A DNA stretch of 64,000 nucleotides, taken from the NCBI GenBank assembly GCA_003451675.1, contig DMCY01000019.1:1-64000 (forward strand). Direction: 5' to 3'. Of this stretch, positions 9,091 through 18,839 are shown one piece after another. The stretch comes from Candidatus Atribacteria bacterium (lineage in GTDB: Bacteria; Atribacterota; JS1; SB-45; 34-128). How positions within the stretch are numbered: the stretch's first letter is position 1; every line of letters starts with the position of its first letter. The position numbers and the translations under genes were made by a program. The notes under the pieces are model-generated. The model did no database searches. It saw nothing but the letters and a program-made list of their open reading frames with translations, and was not told the DNA's origin.

Positions 9091-9789
9091 CTACTTGTCT
9101 CCATTTTTTAAATTAAGGAATATAGGATCCTCGATTTTTAATTCTTCTTTTCCCCTTTTTATTCCTTCTAATAATACAAGGTTCGCTTTTTCTCCTGGTT
9201 GTGGATGAATAAATTTAATAACCTTCGGTTCAATGCCATATTTTTTTAAAGCTAATACTAATTTTATTAATTTAGCACTTCTATAAATTAAATAAATTCT
9301 TCCTTTATTTTTTAATAAATAATTACTTACGGAAATTATATCCTCTAAATCACCTTTTATTTCGTGCCGGGCAATAGCTTTGCTGCTCAGAGGATTAATC
9401 TTTCCCTGCCCCAGAGAAATATAAGGAGGATTGCTTACTACTACATCAAATTGTTGGTTTTTAAAAATTTTTTTTAGGTTTCTAAAATCTTCTTGAATTA
9501 TAGTTATACAATTTTGTAATTTATTTAATTCAACACTTCTTCTGGCCATATCGGCTAGATCTTTTTGTATCTCAATTCCATAAATAGATAATCCTTTTCT
9601 TTTACTAAATAAAAGTAGAGGGATTATCCCAGAACCAGTACCCAAATCAATAATTTTTTCATAGCTTCTAACTCTAATAAAATTAAGCAGTAAAATAGAA
9701 TCTACCGAAAAACGATATGAATCTCTTGCCTGAATAATTTTTAATCCTTTATATCCTAGATCTTCGATTTTTTCATTATTATTTTGCAC
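9091..9789 (-). CDS. tRNA1(Val) adenine-N6 methyltransferase-like protein (TrmN6 family)
   Basis: A class I SAM methyltransferase of 232 residues. Motif I is DLGTGSGIIPLL near residue 47, and the N6-adenine or N5-glutamine catalytic motif is SNPPYISLGQG near residue 120. In Firmicutes the same family (YabB) sits beside yaaT and rsmI as here, which supports a tRNA-modifying role rather than DNA methylation. The start appears to be a GTG overlapping the 3' end of ricT by 11 bases, which suggests translational coupling. The substrate is inferred from family and context. Confidence 0.82.
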   Translation of the reverse strand: MQNNNEKIEDLGYKGLKIIQARDSYRFSVDSILLLNFIRVRSYEKIIDLGTGSGIIPLLLFSKRKGLSIYGIEIQKDLADMARRSVELNKLQNCITIIQEDFRNLKKIFKNQQFDVVVSNPPYISLGQGKINPLSSKAIARHEIKGDLEDIISVSNYLLKNKGRIYLIYRSAKLIKLVLALKKYGIEPKVIKFIHPQPGEKANLVLLEGIKRGKEELKIEDPIFLNLKNGDK

Positions 9790-10630
9790 TTTTATTTTTT
9801 ATTACAAGTCCTCCGAATTCTTCTTCGGGTATCTTAATTCTTTTCTTAATACCACCATTCTTGCTGTTAGAATCGCTTTCTAATTCAACTATAATATATC
9901 TTTTTAACACATTTATTTCTATAACTTTTCCTTTGCCTTTCTCTGTTTCAACATTATCTCTCAATTTAGGATAATTTTTCAAGCACTCTTTATAGAATTC
10001 AGATTCGTAAGATAGACAGCACATTAATCTACCGCAAAGGCCTGATACTTTAGATTGATTCAGGGCAATTTTTTGTATTTTAGCCATATTAATATGAATT
10101 GGAGTAAACTTTTGAATATAAGAACTGCAGCACACTTCTCTCCCACAAATTCCCATTCCACCTATTAATTTTGTTCCATCTCTTACCCCAATCTGTCTCA
10201 GCTCAATTTTAGTTTTAAAGACTTTAGCTAAGTCTTTAACCAATTCTCGAAAATCTATTCGTTGAGTAGAAACAAAATAGAATATTATCCGACTTTTATC
10301 AAATAGATACTTTGCATAAACTAATTTCATGGGCAAGTTATATTTTTTAATCTTCTCTTTACATATATTTAATGCATCAATTTCCTCTCGCTTTATTATT
10401 TCGAGTTTCTTAAAATCCTCTTTATTCGCTTTTCTAAGTACATTTTTAAGCGGGGTATCTATTTCATCATTTTTTATATATTTGTAAGGGATCACTACTT
10501 TGCCCAAGTCTAAACCAATAGCTGTTTTTACTAGACAAATATCCCCTTTTTTTAATCTAATTTTATTATTAATTTTAAAATAATAGATATAATTTGTTTT
10601 GGCAAATTTTAAACCAGTTACTTTAGGCAA
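9779..10630 (-). CDS. ricT: PSP1-domain protein (RicT/YaaT family)
   Basis: A 283-residue cytoplasmic protein of the PSP1 family. In Bacillus RicT (YaaT) works in a complex with RicA and RicF that carries iron-sulfur clusters and helps RNA maturation and sporulation. The conserved cysteine-rich stretch is present (CGREVCC, then SGLCGRLMCCLSYE), consistent with cluster binding. The start looks like TTG at 10628-10630, overlapping the last codons of holB by 13 bases. Its place between holB and the methyltransferase matches the Firmicutes order. Whether ricA or ricF exist elsewhere cannot be seen. Confidence 0.88.
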   Translation of the reverse strand: MPKVTGLKFAKTNYIYYFKINNKIRLKKGDICLVKTAIGLDLGKVVIPYKYIKNDEIDTPLKNVLRKANKEDFKKLEIIKREEIDALNICKEKIKKYNLPMKLVYAKYLFDKSRIIFYFVSTQRIDFRELVKDLAKVFKTKIELRQIGVRDGTKLIGGMGICGREVCCSSYIQKFTPIHINMAKIQKIALNQSKVSGLCGRLMCCLSYESEFYKECLKNYPKLRDNVETEKGKGKVIEINVLKRYIIVELESDSNSKNGGIKKRIKIPEEEFGGLVIKNKSAK

Positions 10631-11625
10631 TACTCAACACCTACCATCTTTATATATAATCTTTCTAAAATGAGACGTTTATTCACATTTTTTATCAAAT
10701 ATTCTTCAATTTGTTCTAAATAATCCAAAATATCAATTAGAATTTCCTGGGAATAGATTTGAGATTTTTCCTCAAGCATTTCTAATTTATCGCAATTAGC
10801 AACATACTTTTGATCTCCTGTATTTTTAATAATTAAAATATCCCGATACCATAATTTTATCATTTCTAAAATCTCTTCTATTCTATCTATTTCAGATACC
10901 ATCTTTTCAACTTTTGCAAAAACATCGTCACCATATTTTCCGGGAGATATAGCTGATAAGTAGTTTAGTACTTCTTCCCTTCTAATAAAATATTCCTTAT
11001 CTGACAACAATTTTAAAGCGCTTCCGATACTCCCTTGAGCTAATTTGGAAATAATATCAGCTTTCTCTTTTTCTAAATTTTTATTTCTATTTAATAAAAA
11101 CTCTTTTATTTTATAGTAGGATATTAATCCAAAATTTACTATCTGGCAACGTGAGACTATAGTAGGCAATATTGGATCTATCTTTGAGCAAATCAGAATT
11201 ATTATTGCGTAATGAGGTGGTTCTTCAATGGTTTTTAATAAACAGTTTGACGCCTCAAGGGTCATTTTTTCTGCTTTGTCTATTATGTATACCTTTTTTT
11301 TATTTTTAAAGGGCTTCAGTCCAATCTCTTTTCGCATTTCTCGTATTTGTTCAATCTTTATCGAACTCTTTATTGGTTCAATTATTTTTAAATCCGGGCT
11401 GCATTGCTTACTAATCTCATTACACGATTGACAGTCTTCGCAAGCTTCTGAATTTTTATTAAGGTTCAAACAATTTACCGCCTTGGCAAATTCTATAGCC
11501 GTAAGCTTTTTCCCAGTCCCTTTGCTCCCGACAAAAATATAAGACGAGGAGATTTTATTCTCTTTTAGGGATTTTTTCAGTATTTTTATTGCTCTTTCCT
11601 GTCCAACTATATCTTTAAAAGACAT
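10618..11625 (-). CDS. holB: DNA polymerase III delta' subunit
   Basis: Clamp-loader subunit of the replisome. The 335-residue AAA+ protein begins FKDIVGQERAIKIL and has a Walker A-like GSKGTGKK. A zinc module contains CEDCQSC, and the SRC-type motif VSRCQIV is present. It ends in the collar-like helical domain. The ATG at 11623-11625 has a GGGAG site. It heads the holB-ricT-methyltransferase-rsmI string, whose members overlap or nearly abut. Confidence 0.9.
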   Translation of the reverse strand: MSFKDIVGQERAIKILKKSLKENKISSSYIFVGSKGTGKKLTAIEFAKAVNCLNLNKNSEACEDCQSCNEISKQCSPDLKIIEPIKSSIKIEQIREMRKEIGLKPFKNKKKVYIIDKAEKMTLEASNCLLKTIEEPPHYAIIILICSKIDPILPTIVSRCQIVNFGLISYYKIKEFLLNRNKNLEKEKADIISKLAQGSIGSALKLLSDKEYFIRREEVLNYLSAISPGKYGDDVFAKVEKMVSEIDRIEEILEMIKLWYRDILIIKNTGDQKYVANCDKLEMLEEKSQIYSQEILIDILDYLEQIEEYLIKNVNKRLILERLYIKMVGVEYCLK

Positions 11626-11639
11626 AACTTACTCCCTTT

Positions 11640-11918
11640 ATCAGTGTTTAGGATAAATCAATACACTAAAAATGCAAAGTGAAAAGATACATCAGTTAGT
11701 TAGTTACTTGGTTAGCTGGTTAGCTGGTTTAATGCTAACTCATTAACTAACTAATTTTATACGGTATATTATATTTAATAATCTGACTTCTATTTTATTT
11801 ATGAGATACAATTCACTAGATACAAACTTGGCTTCTGGATTCTGACTCCTGGCTTCTTTCTCTTATTTTCTTAACCATCTAACCAGGTAACCAGCTAACT
11901 ATTTAACCAAATGTATAC
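11640..11918. repeat. Spacer with inverted GGTTA octamer arrays
   Basis: No gene is seen between holB and tmk. TTAGTTACTTGGTTAGCTGG-type octamers at about 11695-11730 are followed by inverted copies at about 11874-11905. Between them is a TTCTGGATTCTGACTCCTGG 7-base run (about 11833-11858). An ACGCTAAACGCTATCCGCTA run lies next to the tmk stop. Confidence 0.65.
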
Positions 11919-11919
11919 G

Positions 11920-12582
11920 CTAAACGCTATCCGCTAATTTTTTATTCACAATTTTGATTATCTCTTCGAATATATCTTCTTTGCTTCTGTTGGCATTAAT
12001 TATTTTAATTCTTCCTTTTTCTTCATGAGATAATTGGTAATAGCCGTGCCTAACTCTTTCTAAAAATAATTTTCCTCCGATAATTTTTTTATTTATAAAT
12101 TCTTCTTCAAATCGCATTTCATGCGAATTACCGAAAGAAGCTGACCTCCTTAATCCTTCGTATGGATCAATATCTAAGATGAAAGTTAAATCAGGAATAG
12201 CTTTTCCCACGACTAAGTTATTTAGATGCTTTATAATTTTTAAATCTATACCTCTTCCGTACCCTTGATAAGCAGTAGTAGAATCATAAAAACGATCAGA
12301 TATAACTACCTTCCCCTCTTCTATCGCTGGTAAAATTATTAATCTGACATTTTCTGCCCGAGAAGCTAAAAACAATAGCATTTCGGTCTTATAATCCATA
12401 CCATCATTTTTTTGGTCGAGAAGAATTTTACGTATTTTATATCCAATCTTTGTTCCTCCCGGCTCTTTAGTGTAGATAGAAGGAATTCTTTGTTTAACTA
12501 AAAAATCGAAAAGCATCTTTGCTTGGGTAGTTTTCCCACAGCCTTCAAGCCCTTCAAAAGTTATAAATAACCCTTTTTTCAT
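11920..12582 (-). CDS. tmk: Thymidylate kinase
   Basis: Phosphorylates dTMP to dTDP. The P-loop is FEGLEGCGKTTQ near residue 8. The dTMP-binding DRFYDSTTAYQGYGR motif follows, then the C-terminal lid around RSASFGNSHEMRFEEEF. The length, 220 residues, is typical. The start ATG follows GAGGTAAATA. In many Firmicutes tmk lies next to holB, as it nearly does here (about 295 bases of repeats intervene). It links functionally to thyX, tdk and the dCMP deaminase in this window. Confidence 0.95.
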   Translation of the reverse strand: MKKGLFITFEGLEGCGKTTQAKMLFDFLVKQRIPSIYTKEPGGTKIGYKIRKILLDQKNDGMDYKTEMLLFLASRAENVRLIILPAIEEGKVVISDRFYDSTTAYQGYGRGIDLKIIKHLNNLVVGKAIPDLTFILDIDPYEGLRRSASFGNSHEMRFEEEFINKKIIGGKLFLERVRHGYYQLSHEEKGRIKIINANRSKEDIFEEIIKIVNKKLADSV

Positions 12583-12599
12583 TATTTACCTCGATAATT

Positions 12600-12900
12600 T
12601 AAATTAGTCGTTAGTGCACAAAATTAGCGTATAGCGTACAGTATTTAGCGTATATATTTAGTTAGCTGGTTATTTAGTTAGTTGGTTAGTTGGTTAGTTG
12701 GTTACTTGGTTAACTAGTTAAAAATACAGGTTGCAAGTTACGAGTTCCAAGTTTATAACTTCGGAGCTAGACGCTCGATTTAGCGAACTCGTTCTACCTT
12801 TCTTAACTCGATACTCGATACTATATACTTATTTCTCAAAGAGATACGAATACCGTTTTGTGCTTTTCGTTTTCGCTTTATTACTACTCACTATATACTA
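12600..12900. repeat. Repeat mosaic upstream of tmk
   Basis: No gene is seen. In order it holds an AGCGTATAGCGTACA run (about 12627-12653), a long GGTTAGTT octamer array (about 12659-12720), and the inverted copy of the dispersed repeat of 4857-4945 (about 12731-12826). Confidence 0.7.
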
Positions 12901-12906
12901 ATTTTA

Positions 12907-13359
12907 TTATTTTTTATTTTCATTATTGTTCATAAGTACTCGGCAAATATCAGTTAGAGTTACTATTCCCACTAATTTCCCATCTCGCAAGACAGGAAGT
13001 CTTTGAATTTTATTTCTAATAAGTAGATCCGCCGCTAAAACTTCGTTATCATCTTCATCGATAGTAATAATATTCTTTCTCATAAATTCTTCAATTGGAT
13101 GTTGAGAGTATTCTTTTAAACTTTTAGATAATTGTATAAATTCAGAAAGAATAGAATTACTATTTATAATTCCTAAATAATTCGGTAGGGTAGCTTTGAT
13201 TATGTCGTGTAGAGATATAAATCCGATAACCTCTTGATTATTATTAACCACTGGAAGCCCGGTAATTTTATGTCTGGATAATATGCCTATCAAATCCACC
13301 AATTTACATGTAGCTAAAGCACTGGTAACATCCCGAATCATAATATCCTTTATTTTCAA
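12907..13359 (-). CDS. CBS-domain pair protein
   Basis: A 150-residue soluble protein consisting essentially of two CBS domains (about 1-60 and 85-146). The repeats carry GLPVVNNNQEVIGFISLHDI and RLPVLRDGKLVGIVTLTDI. Such stand-alone pairs bind adenosine nucleotides and regulate a partner, but no partner is fused to it. The start is probably TTG at 13357-13359 with GGAG about 10 bases upstream. The gene follows the sugar kinase by 29 bases, so the two are likely in one operon. The ligand and target are unknown. Confidence 0.85.
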   Translation of the reverse strand: MKIKDIMIRDVTSALATCKLVDLIGILSRHKITGLPVVNNNQEVIGFISLHDIIKATLPNYLGIINSNSILSEFIQLSKSLKEYSQHPIEEFMRKNIITIDEDDNEVLAADLLIRNKIQRLPVLRDGKLVGIVTLTDICRVLMNNNENKK

Positions 13360-13388
13360 TTTTGATTATCTCCTCTCAATATCTATCT

Positions 13389-14321
13389 TTATAATCTCTT
13401 AACCTTCACACATTGAAGACATTTCTCTACTTCTTCTCTTGAACTAAATTCCTCTTCTTCTCTTAGGGCACTGGCTAAAGCACAGGCCATAGAAAATTTT
13501 ATTGCTTCCTCAAGATTTTTCCCCTCTTCGCTTAATGTAATTGCAAATCCTGCAATTAAGGCATCTCCCGCTCCGATTAAATTTACGATTTCATGATAGT
13601 CAGTCTCGGCAAACCATATTTCATCTCGGGTAGCAATTATATCTTTTTCTTGTTCCAGAGAAACTACACCAATTTCTGCTCCTCTCTGTACAACTTCTTT
13701 TGCTGCTTTAATCGCATCTTTTTCCTTATTAATTTTAATTCCAAAAATTCGATTGCTTTCTCGAAGATCAGGCTTTGCTAAAAAAGGCTTTTTCTCTAAA
13801 CCTCTTATAAATTGTTCTCCGGAAGTATTTAAAATAGTTTTTACCTCTCTTTCCCTGGCAATAGAAATTAAATCACCATATATATTTACAGGTACTCCTC
13901 GAGGCAAACTTCCAGAGAGTGTAACTACACTACATTGAGACATAACCCGATAAAAGATTGATTTTAACATCTCTAAGTCATATTCTGTAATTTTAGGTCC
14001 TGTTTCGCTTAATAAGGTATGTTGCCCCGTTTCTTTATCTGAAATAATCGTATTACTTCTAGTCTTCTCTTCGATATGCCAAAAATTAGTAGTTATGCCC
14101 ATTTCTCTTAGTTCTTCTTCTATCATTCTCCCTCTGCCGCCTCCTAAAAATCCGACAGCGATAGTTTCTCTGCCACATCCCCTAATAGCTTTAGACACAT
14201 TTATCCCTTTGCCCCCAGAAGTGGTATGGGCATTTAAAACTTTATTGTAATGATTTATTTTTAAATTACTAACCTCTAAAATCACATCTATCGCAGGGTT
14301 TAAGGTAACAGTACCTATCAT
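13389..14321 (-). CDS. fruK: 1-phosphofructokinase-type PfkB sugar kinase
   Basis: PfkB-family kinase of 310 residues. It has the hexose-phosphate kinase signature GGKGINVSKAI near residue 37, LSGSLPRGVP in the middle, and the catalytic NLIGAGDALIAGF near residue 246. These fit fructose-1-phosphate or tagatose-6-phosphate kinase. No fructose PTS gene or regulator lies nearby. Its only operon partner is the CBS protein downstream, so the exact sugar is uncertain. The start ATG follows AAGGAAGGG. Confidence 0.82.
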   Translation of the reverse strand: MIGTVTLNPAIDVILEVSNLKINHYNKVLNAHTTSGGKGINVSKAIRGCGRETIAVGFLGGGRGRMIEEELREMGITTNFWHIEEKTRSNTIISDKETGQHTLLSETGPKITEYDLEMLKSIFYRVMSQCSVVTLSGSLPRGVPVNIYGDLISIAREREVKTILNTSGEQFIRGLEKKPFLAKPDLRESNRIFGIKINKEKDAIKAAKEVVQRGAEIGVVSLEQEKDIIATRDEIWFAETDYHEIVNLIGAGDALIAGFAITLSEEGKNLEEAIKFSMACALASALREEEEFSSREEVEKCLQCVKVKRL

Positions 14322-14399
14322 ATTTTATCCCTTCCTTTTTATTATGTTAATTTTTTCGATATTTATAAAATTATAACTTACTTAAGTATATTTATCAAT

Positions 14400-14768
14400 C
14401 TTATCTCGTATGTGTTTGGTTAGCTGGTTAATTGGTTCCCTGGTTAATTGGTTAGAAATACAAGGTGAATTACAAGTTATCAGTTTTTGTTTTTTAGTTT
14501 ACAGTAATCCCTCTCACCCTAACCCTCTCGCTCCAAAGGGAGGGGGAATATGTTCTACATATTATAGCCTATCTTGTATTTTAGCTCCTAAATTCCCGCT
14601 TCCCAGGCTGTAAATGATATAGTAATGTTGGAATAACAGAAGAACGAGTTATTTTTTGTTTTGCACTTTTAATTTTTCGCTATCTTAACCAGTTAACTAA
14701 GTAACCAACTAACCAACTAACTAATTTTACATGCTAAACGCTTTACGCTATACGCTATTACGCTAGAT
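14400..14768. repeat. Repeat mosaic between the rhomboid and fruK genes
   Basis: No gene is seen. It contains GGTTAGCTGGTTAATTGG octamers (about 14417-14452), a segment resembling the common CCCTCTCACCCTAACCCTCTC repeat (about 14508-14545), inverted TTAACCAGTTAACTAAG octamers (about 14692-14725), and an ACGCTATACGCTATTACGCT run (about 14738-14767). An open frame across 14410-14613 is repeat sequence, not a gene. Confidence 0.6.
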
Positions 14769-14769
14769 A

Positions 14770-15444
14770 CTATTTTACAAACGGTTTAAATAATTTAATT
14801 AAAATGATTCCGCAAATAAAGCCACCAATGTGAGCAAACCAGGCTACCCCACCCTCTCCTGTTCTAACCGCTAAAGAAGATATGCCATATAAAAATTGGT
14901 ATATTATCCAAAAACTTAATACTACTACCGCGGGAATTTTAATCAATCTTATAAAAAAACCAAAGATAATCACCGTAGTCACTTTAGCTCGGGGATAAAG
15001 CAACAAATATGCTCCTAATACACCAGCTATTGCACCACTTGCTCCAACCATTGGTACTCTAGAATCAGGATTAATAAATATTTGTGTGAGAGCAGCAACT
15101 ATGCCACAAAGGAGATAAAAAATTACAAATTTTTTTCTACCTAAATAATCCTCTACATTATTTCCAAATATCCATAAAAACAACATATTTCCTAATAAGT
15201 GAACAATGCTACCATGCATAAACATAGAGGAAAATATGGTTAAATAAATAGGTGATGGACCGGAAGGAAAAAGATCGATATGATGACTAATTTCAAAAGG
15301 AAGCAAACCCATTGAATAGATAAATTCAGCAAACCTTTCGCCTAAGGATACTTGATATAAATATACTATTGAATTCAGCGCAATTAATGCTACTGTTATT
15401 AAGGGAAATTTTTTTGTTGGTAAATCGTCATAAATGGGAAACAT
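14770..15444 (-). CDS. Rhomboid family intramembrane serine protease
   Basis: A 224-residue polytopic membrane protein with about six hydrophobic segments. The catalytic serine is in VGASGAIAGVLGAYL and the catalytic histidine in FAHIGGFICG. The HLLGNMLFLWIFGNNVED stretch supplies the conserved asparagine of the oxyanion site. It is the small bacterial form, without extra soluble domains. The substrate is unknown. The start ATG follows AAAGGTG. It stands alone between repeat-filled spacers. Confidence 0.92.
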   Translation of the reverse strand: MFPIYDDLPTKKFPLITVALIALNSIVYLYQVSLGERFAEFIYSMGLLPFEISHHIDLFPSGPSPIYLTIFSSMFMHGSIVHLLGNMLFLWIFGNNVEDYLGRKKFVIFYLLCGIVAALTQIFINPDSRVPMVGASGAIAGVLGAYLLLYPRAKVTTVIIFGFFIRLIKIPAVVVLSFWIIYQFLYGISSLAVRTGEGGVAWFAHIGGFICGIILIKLFKPFVK

Positions 15445-15464
15445 AAATTATCACACCTTTAAAT

Positions 15465-15818
15465 AGTTGATAGTCGTTAGTATTTAGTATATCGTATATC
15501 GTAGAGAAATAGAAGTCAGAAACCAAATTAGTATCGAGTATCACGTTAAGAAAACAGAATTCAGATACGAGGAGACAGAATATCAAAAAGCGGATAGCGT
15601 ATAGCGTAGAGCGTATAGTTAGAAAAGAAGACAGAAGCCTAATTCGTATCTCGTATAAAATACAGTGACAAGTAATATGTGATGAGTAATAAGATTAAAT
15701 GCCCGAAACTATAAAAACAGGTTACTTGTTACACATTACACATCACATAACCTGGGCAACTAATATTAATTGATAAATTGGGGAATTGGGGAATTGGTGA
15801 ATTGGTGAATTGGTGAAT
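15465..15818. repeat. Repeat mosaic between wecB and the rhomboid gene
   Basis: No gene is seen. Runs present are GTATATCGTATATCGT near 15488-15503, AGCGGATAGCGTATAGCGTAGAGCGTAT near 15589-15618, a CAAGTAATATGTGATGAGTAAT block near 15668-15690 with its inverse near 15721-15750, and a GGTGAATT/GGGGAATT octamer array at about 15770-15820 next to the wecB stop. Confidence 0.65.
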
Positions 15819-16976
15819 TTATTTTGCTTTAAATTCATCAGGAGATTGATCAATTAAATTAAAATTATATAGAATCTTTTTAACAATTCTTCCTGAAGCT
15901 TTTCCGTCTCCATAAGGATTGATACTTTTTGACATTTCCATATATTTTTCTCGATTGTTTAAGAGTAAATCAACCTCACTATAAATCCTTTCTTCGTCAG
16001 TTCCAATCAGCTTCACCACACCCGCTTTAACTGCTTCTGGCCTTTCTGTTTCATCCCGTAAAACTAATACTGGCTTACCCAAAGAAGGTGCTTCTTCTTG
16101 TATCCCACCAGAGTCTGTAAGTATAATATATGATTTAGACATTAAGTTAATCATATCATCATAATCTAAACTATCGAGAAGTAAAATATCTTTTTTATTT
16201 TGCAAGATTTCCTGAACATTCCTTCTTATTTCAGGATTTTTATGCAGAGGGAAAATTACAAATATATCAGAATGTTCGTCGATTATTTTATTTATTGCTT
16301 GGCAAGTTTCTTTTAATGGTTCTCCCCAATTCTCTCTTCTATGCATGGTCACTAAAATAATCTTTTTCTCAAATATTTTTTTATCTTTTAATTGAGATTC
16401 TCTAAATATATAGTTCTCTTTAATCATTAATAACAGAGAATCTATCACAGTATTTCCAGAGATAAAAATATCTTCTTTTTTTACTCCTTCAGAAAGCAAA
16501 TTTTCATATGATTGGGTAGTGGGAGCAAAGTGGAGATCAGTTAGCACACTGGTTAGATGTCTATTTACCTCTTCAGGAAAAGGATAATATTTATTGTTAG
16601 TTCTAAGCCCGGCTTCTACATGACCTATTTTTATTTTCTGATAAAAAGCAGCTAATGCTCCAGTAAAAGTAGTAGTAGTATCACCCTGCACTAACACCAT
16701 AGACGGTTTTTCTTCTTTTAATATTTTTCCAATACCTAAAAGACTATTCTTGGTAATATCTGATAAAGATTGACCTTGTTCCATGATATCTAAATCGTAA
16801 TCAGAGTTAATCTGAAAAATTTCTAACATCTGATCCAACATTTCACGGTGTTGGCCAGAAACTATAATTCTGTAATCTATAAGATGGGGGTATTTTTTTA
16901 TTTCTGAAATTACAGGAAACATCTTTATGGTTTCGGGACGAGTTCCAAAAATTATTGCAATTTTTATTTTATTCAT
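15819..16976 (-). CDS. wecB: UDP-N-acetylglucosamine 2-epimerase (non-hydrolysing)
   Basis: Interconverts UDP-GlcNAc and UDP-ManNAc for surface polysaccharide synthesis. The N-terminus [32 protein letters not shown] and the C-terminal [21 protein letters not shown] are all diagnostic. Length is about 385 residues. ATG at 16974-16976 is chosen; a TTG four codons upstream sits only 3 bases from GGAG and is an alternative. The gene overlaps the 3' end of the deaminase gene by a few bases, so the two are coupled. Confidence 0.95.
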   Translation of the reverse strand: MNKIKIAIIFGTRPETIKMFPVISEIKKYPHLIDYRIIVSGQHREMLDQMLEIFQINSDYDLDIMEQGQSLSDITKNSLLGIGKILKEEKPSMVLVQGDTTTTFTGALAAFYQKIKIGHVEAGLRTNNKYYPFPEEVNRHLTSVLTDLHFAPTTQSYENLLSEGVKKEDIFISGNTVIDSLLLMIKENYIFRESQLKDKKIFEKKIILVTMHRRENWGEPLKETCQAINKIIDEHSDIFVIFPLHKNPEIRRNVQEILQNKKDILLLDSLDYDDMINLMSKSYIILTDSGGIQEEAPSLGKPVLVLRDETERPEAVKAGVVKLIGTDEERIYSEVDLLLNNREKYMEMSKSINPYGDGKASGRIVKKILYNFNLIDQSPDEFKAK

Positions 16977-17412
16977 AATAAATCTCAATTACTCCTGCAT
17001 CCTTTAGAATTTTCCGAGCTAACTCATCAGGGTATTTTTCTTTATAAATTATTTTTTTTATTCCTGAATTTATAATCATCTTAGCGCAAGTAACACAAGG
17101 TTGAGTTGTACAATATAATACACTGCCTTTTATGCTTATACCGTATAATGCGGCCTGAACAATTGCATTTTGTTCAGCATGTAATCCCCTACATAATTCC
17201 TGCCTTTCTCCGGAAGCAACTTTTTTTATTTCTCTTAAACATCCTATTTCCAAACAATGAGGCAGCCCCCTGGGTGCACCATTATACCCGGTAGTAAGTA
17301 TTCGCTTATCTTGTACGATTACTGCTCCGACTTTTCTTCTTAAACAGGTAGAACGCTTGGAAACTAATTCAGTTATTTCCATAAAATATTCATCCCAGGT
17401 TGGACGACTCAT
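16969..17412 (-). CDS. dCMP deaminase (ComEB family)
   Basis: Zinc enzyme that deaminates dCMP to dUMP, feeding thymidylate synthesis. The N-terminus [12 protein letters not shown] is typical. The zinc motifs [10 protein letters not shown] and PCVTCAKMI are intact. At 147-149 residues it is the size of the ComEB/dCMP deaminase group. Two ATG codons lie near the start: the first at 17418 is 4 bases from GGGAG, the second at 17412 is 10 bases away and gives the more family-like N-terminus. Its dUMP product would serve ThyX, also in this window. Confidence 0.93.
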   Translation of the reverse strand: MSRPTWDEYFMEITELVSKRSTCLRRKVGAVIVQDKRILTTGYNGAPRGLPHCLEIGCLREIKKVASGERQELCRGLHAEQNAIVQAALYGISIKGSVLYCTTQPCVTCAKMIINSGIKKIIYKEKYPDELARKILKDAGVIEIYYE

Positions 17413-17479
17413 AAACATACAACTCCCTTAATAGTATTGTTATTTAGCGGGCAACATAGAATCTAATTTGCAGCGAAAA

Positions 17480-17830
17480 ACTATATTAGTTAGTTGGTTA
17501 CATGGTTAACTGGTTTTATGCTAATTCATTAACTAACTAATTCTACAAGACACATGTTATTTAATATTCTTTTTCTATCTTCCTCTTTTACCACTATATG
17601 TTTTACACTAGGCGCTATTTCTTATCAAGGCGTATGCAATACGCCCCTACCTTCCTTTTTTCTATTTTCCTTAATATTACAGTATATGCGTATTTGTTTA
17701 TCCGGTTTATCAGCTACTTTAATTAGTTAATGATACCATTACACAGTTAACTGGTTTGATATTAATTTTTAACTAGCTAACCAGGTAACTAACTAACCAA
17801 CTAACTAATTCTTAGCGAGATACGATTCAC
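17480..17830. repeat. Repeat mosaic upstream of the dCMP deaminase gene
   Basis: No gene is seen. It contains TTAGTTAGTTGGTTACATGG octamers (about 17487-17515), a palindrome GGCGTATGCAATACGCC with CCCTAC tail (about 17629-17650), inverted AACCAGGTAACTAACTAACC octamers (about 17777-17808), and an ACGATTCACGAGATACGATATAC run (about 17821-17843). Confidence 0.65.
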
Positions 17831-17848
17831 GAGATACGATATACTAAT

Positions 17849-18478
17849 TTATTTTGTTCCAAACAGTCTATCCCCAGCATCACCTAAGCCCGGGACTATA
17901 TATCCATGTGAATTTAATCTTTCATCAACAGCTGCTGTGTATATCTTTACATCTGGGTGGTATTTTTGTAACATATTTATCCCTTCCGGAGCAGCAATTA
18001 AGCACATGAATTTTATATCTTCCGTGCCACATTTCTTGATATAGTCTATACAGGCAACAGCTGTACCTCCTGTTGCTAACATCGGGTCAACAATAATTAC
18101 TTTTCTATCTTTAATATCAAATGGTAATTTAGCATAATATTCTACAGGTTTTAAAGTTTCAGGATCACGATACATGCCAATATGCCCTACTTTTGCAGGA
18201 GGAATAAGTTTTAATATTCCATCAACCATGCCCAAACCTGCTCTTAAAATAGTTACAATAGCAATGTTTTTCCCTGAGATTACTTTACTTTTAGTCTTGC
18301 CAATGGGAGTTTCTATTTCAATTTCCTTTAATTCTATTTCTCTGGTTGCTTCATAAGCTATTAAATTAGATAGCTCATCTACTAATTCTCTAAATTCTTT
18401 CATTTGAGTATTTTTATCTCTTATTAAAGTTATTTTGTGTTGTATTAAGGGGTGGTCCAAAATAATTACTTCTGACAA
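17849..18478 (-). CDS. upp: Uracil phosphoribosyltransferase
   Basis: Salvages uracil to UMP with PRPP. The N-terminus has [18 protein letters not shown], then AYEATREI. The PRPP-binding loop is [11 protein letters not shown], and the C-terminus is [18 protein letters not shown], all matching Upp. Length is 209 residues. The start is TTG at 18476-18478 with GGAGG 10 bases upstream. An in-frame extension upstream runs into repeats and is not believed. Confidence 0.96.
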   Translation of the reverse strand: MSEVIILDHPLIQHKITLIRDKNTQMKEFRELVDELSNLIAYEATREIELKEIEIETPIGKTKSKVISGKNIAIVTILRAGLGMVDGILKLIPPAKVGHIGMYRDPETLKPVEYYAKLPFDIKDRKVIIVDPMLATGGTAVACIDYIKKCGTEDIKFMCLIAAPEGINMLQKYHPDVKIYTAAVDERLNSHGYIVPGLGDAGDRLFGTK

Positions 18479-18489
18479 TGACTTTTCCT

Positions 18490-18838
18490 CCTTTTATAAT
18501 CGTATATCGTATTTCGTATATAGTATATAGTATAGTATATAAATAATGGGTATTGTATAGAGTGAATATTCTTTTGTACAAGATATTTATTATTTTTACG
18601 TTAAACAAAAACGTAAAACAAAAAGCCTAAAACCACATTGGTTGGTTAGCTGTTTTTATACTAACTTATTCATTAACTAACTAAGTTTTAGTGAGATACA
18701 ATTCAAGAGATACGAGCTTGGCTTCTGTTTTTTTTACGCAATACCATTTTACTCTGGCTACCGGATTCTGTCTATTTGTTCTATTTTCTTTTCGATATAC
18801 GACATACGATATACGAGATACGAGATACGAGATAATAA
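18490..18838. repeat. Repeat mosaic between upp and rpiB
   Basis: No gene is seen. It holds a CGTATATCGTATTTCGTATAT run (about 18499-18530), short GGTTGGTTAGCTGG octamers (about 18637-18655), a TGGCTACCGGATTCTG run (about 18755-18770), and CGATATACGAC/ACGAGATACGAG runs (about 18793-18833). Confidence 0.65.
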
Positions 18839-18839
18839 T

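Noticed and set aside
14410..14613. Plus-strand open frame between the fruK and rhomboid genes
   Set aside because: It crosses two repeat families and has no ribosome-binding site.
18479..18608. Minus-strand frame upstream of upp
   Set aside because: It consists of CGTATAT repeat sequence in another frame, and upp has a good TTG start.
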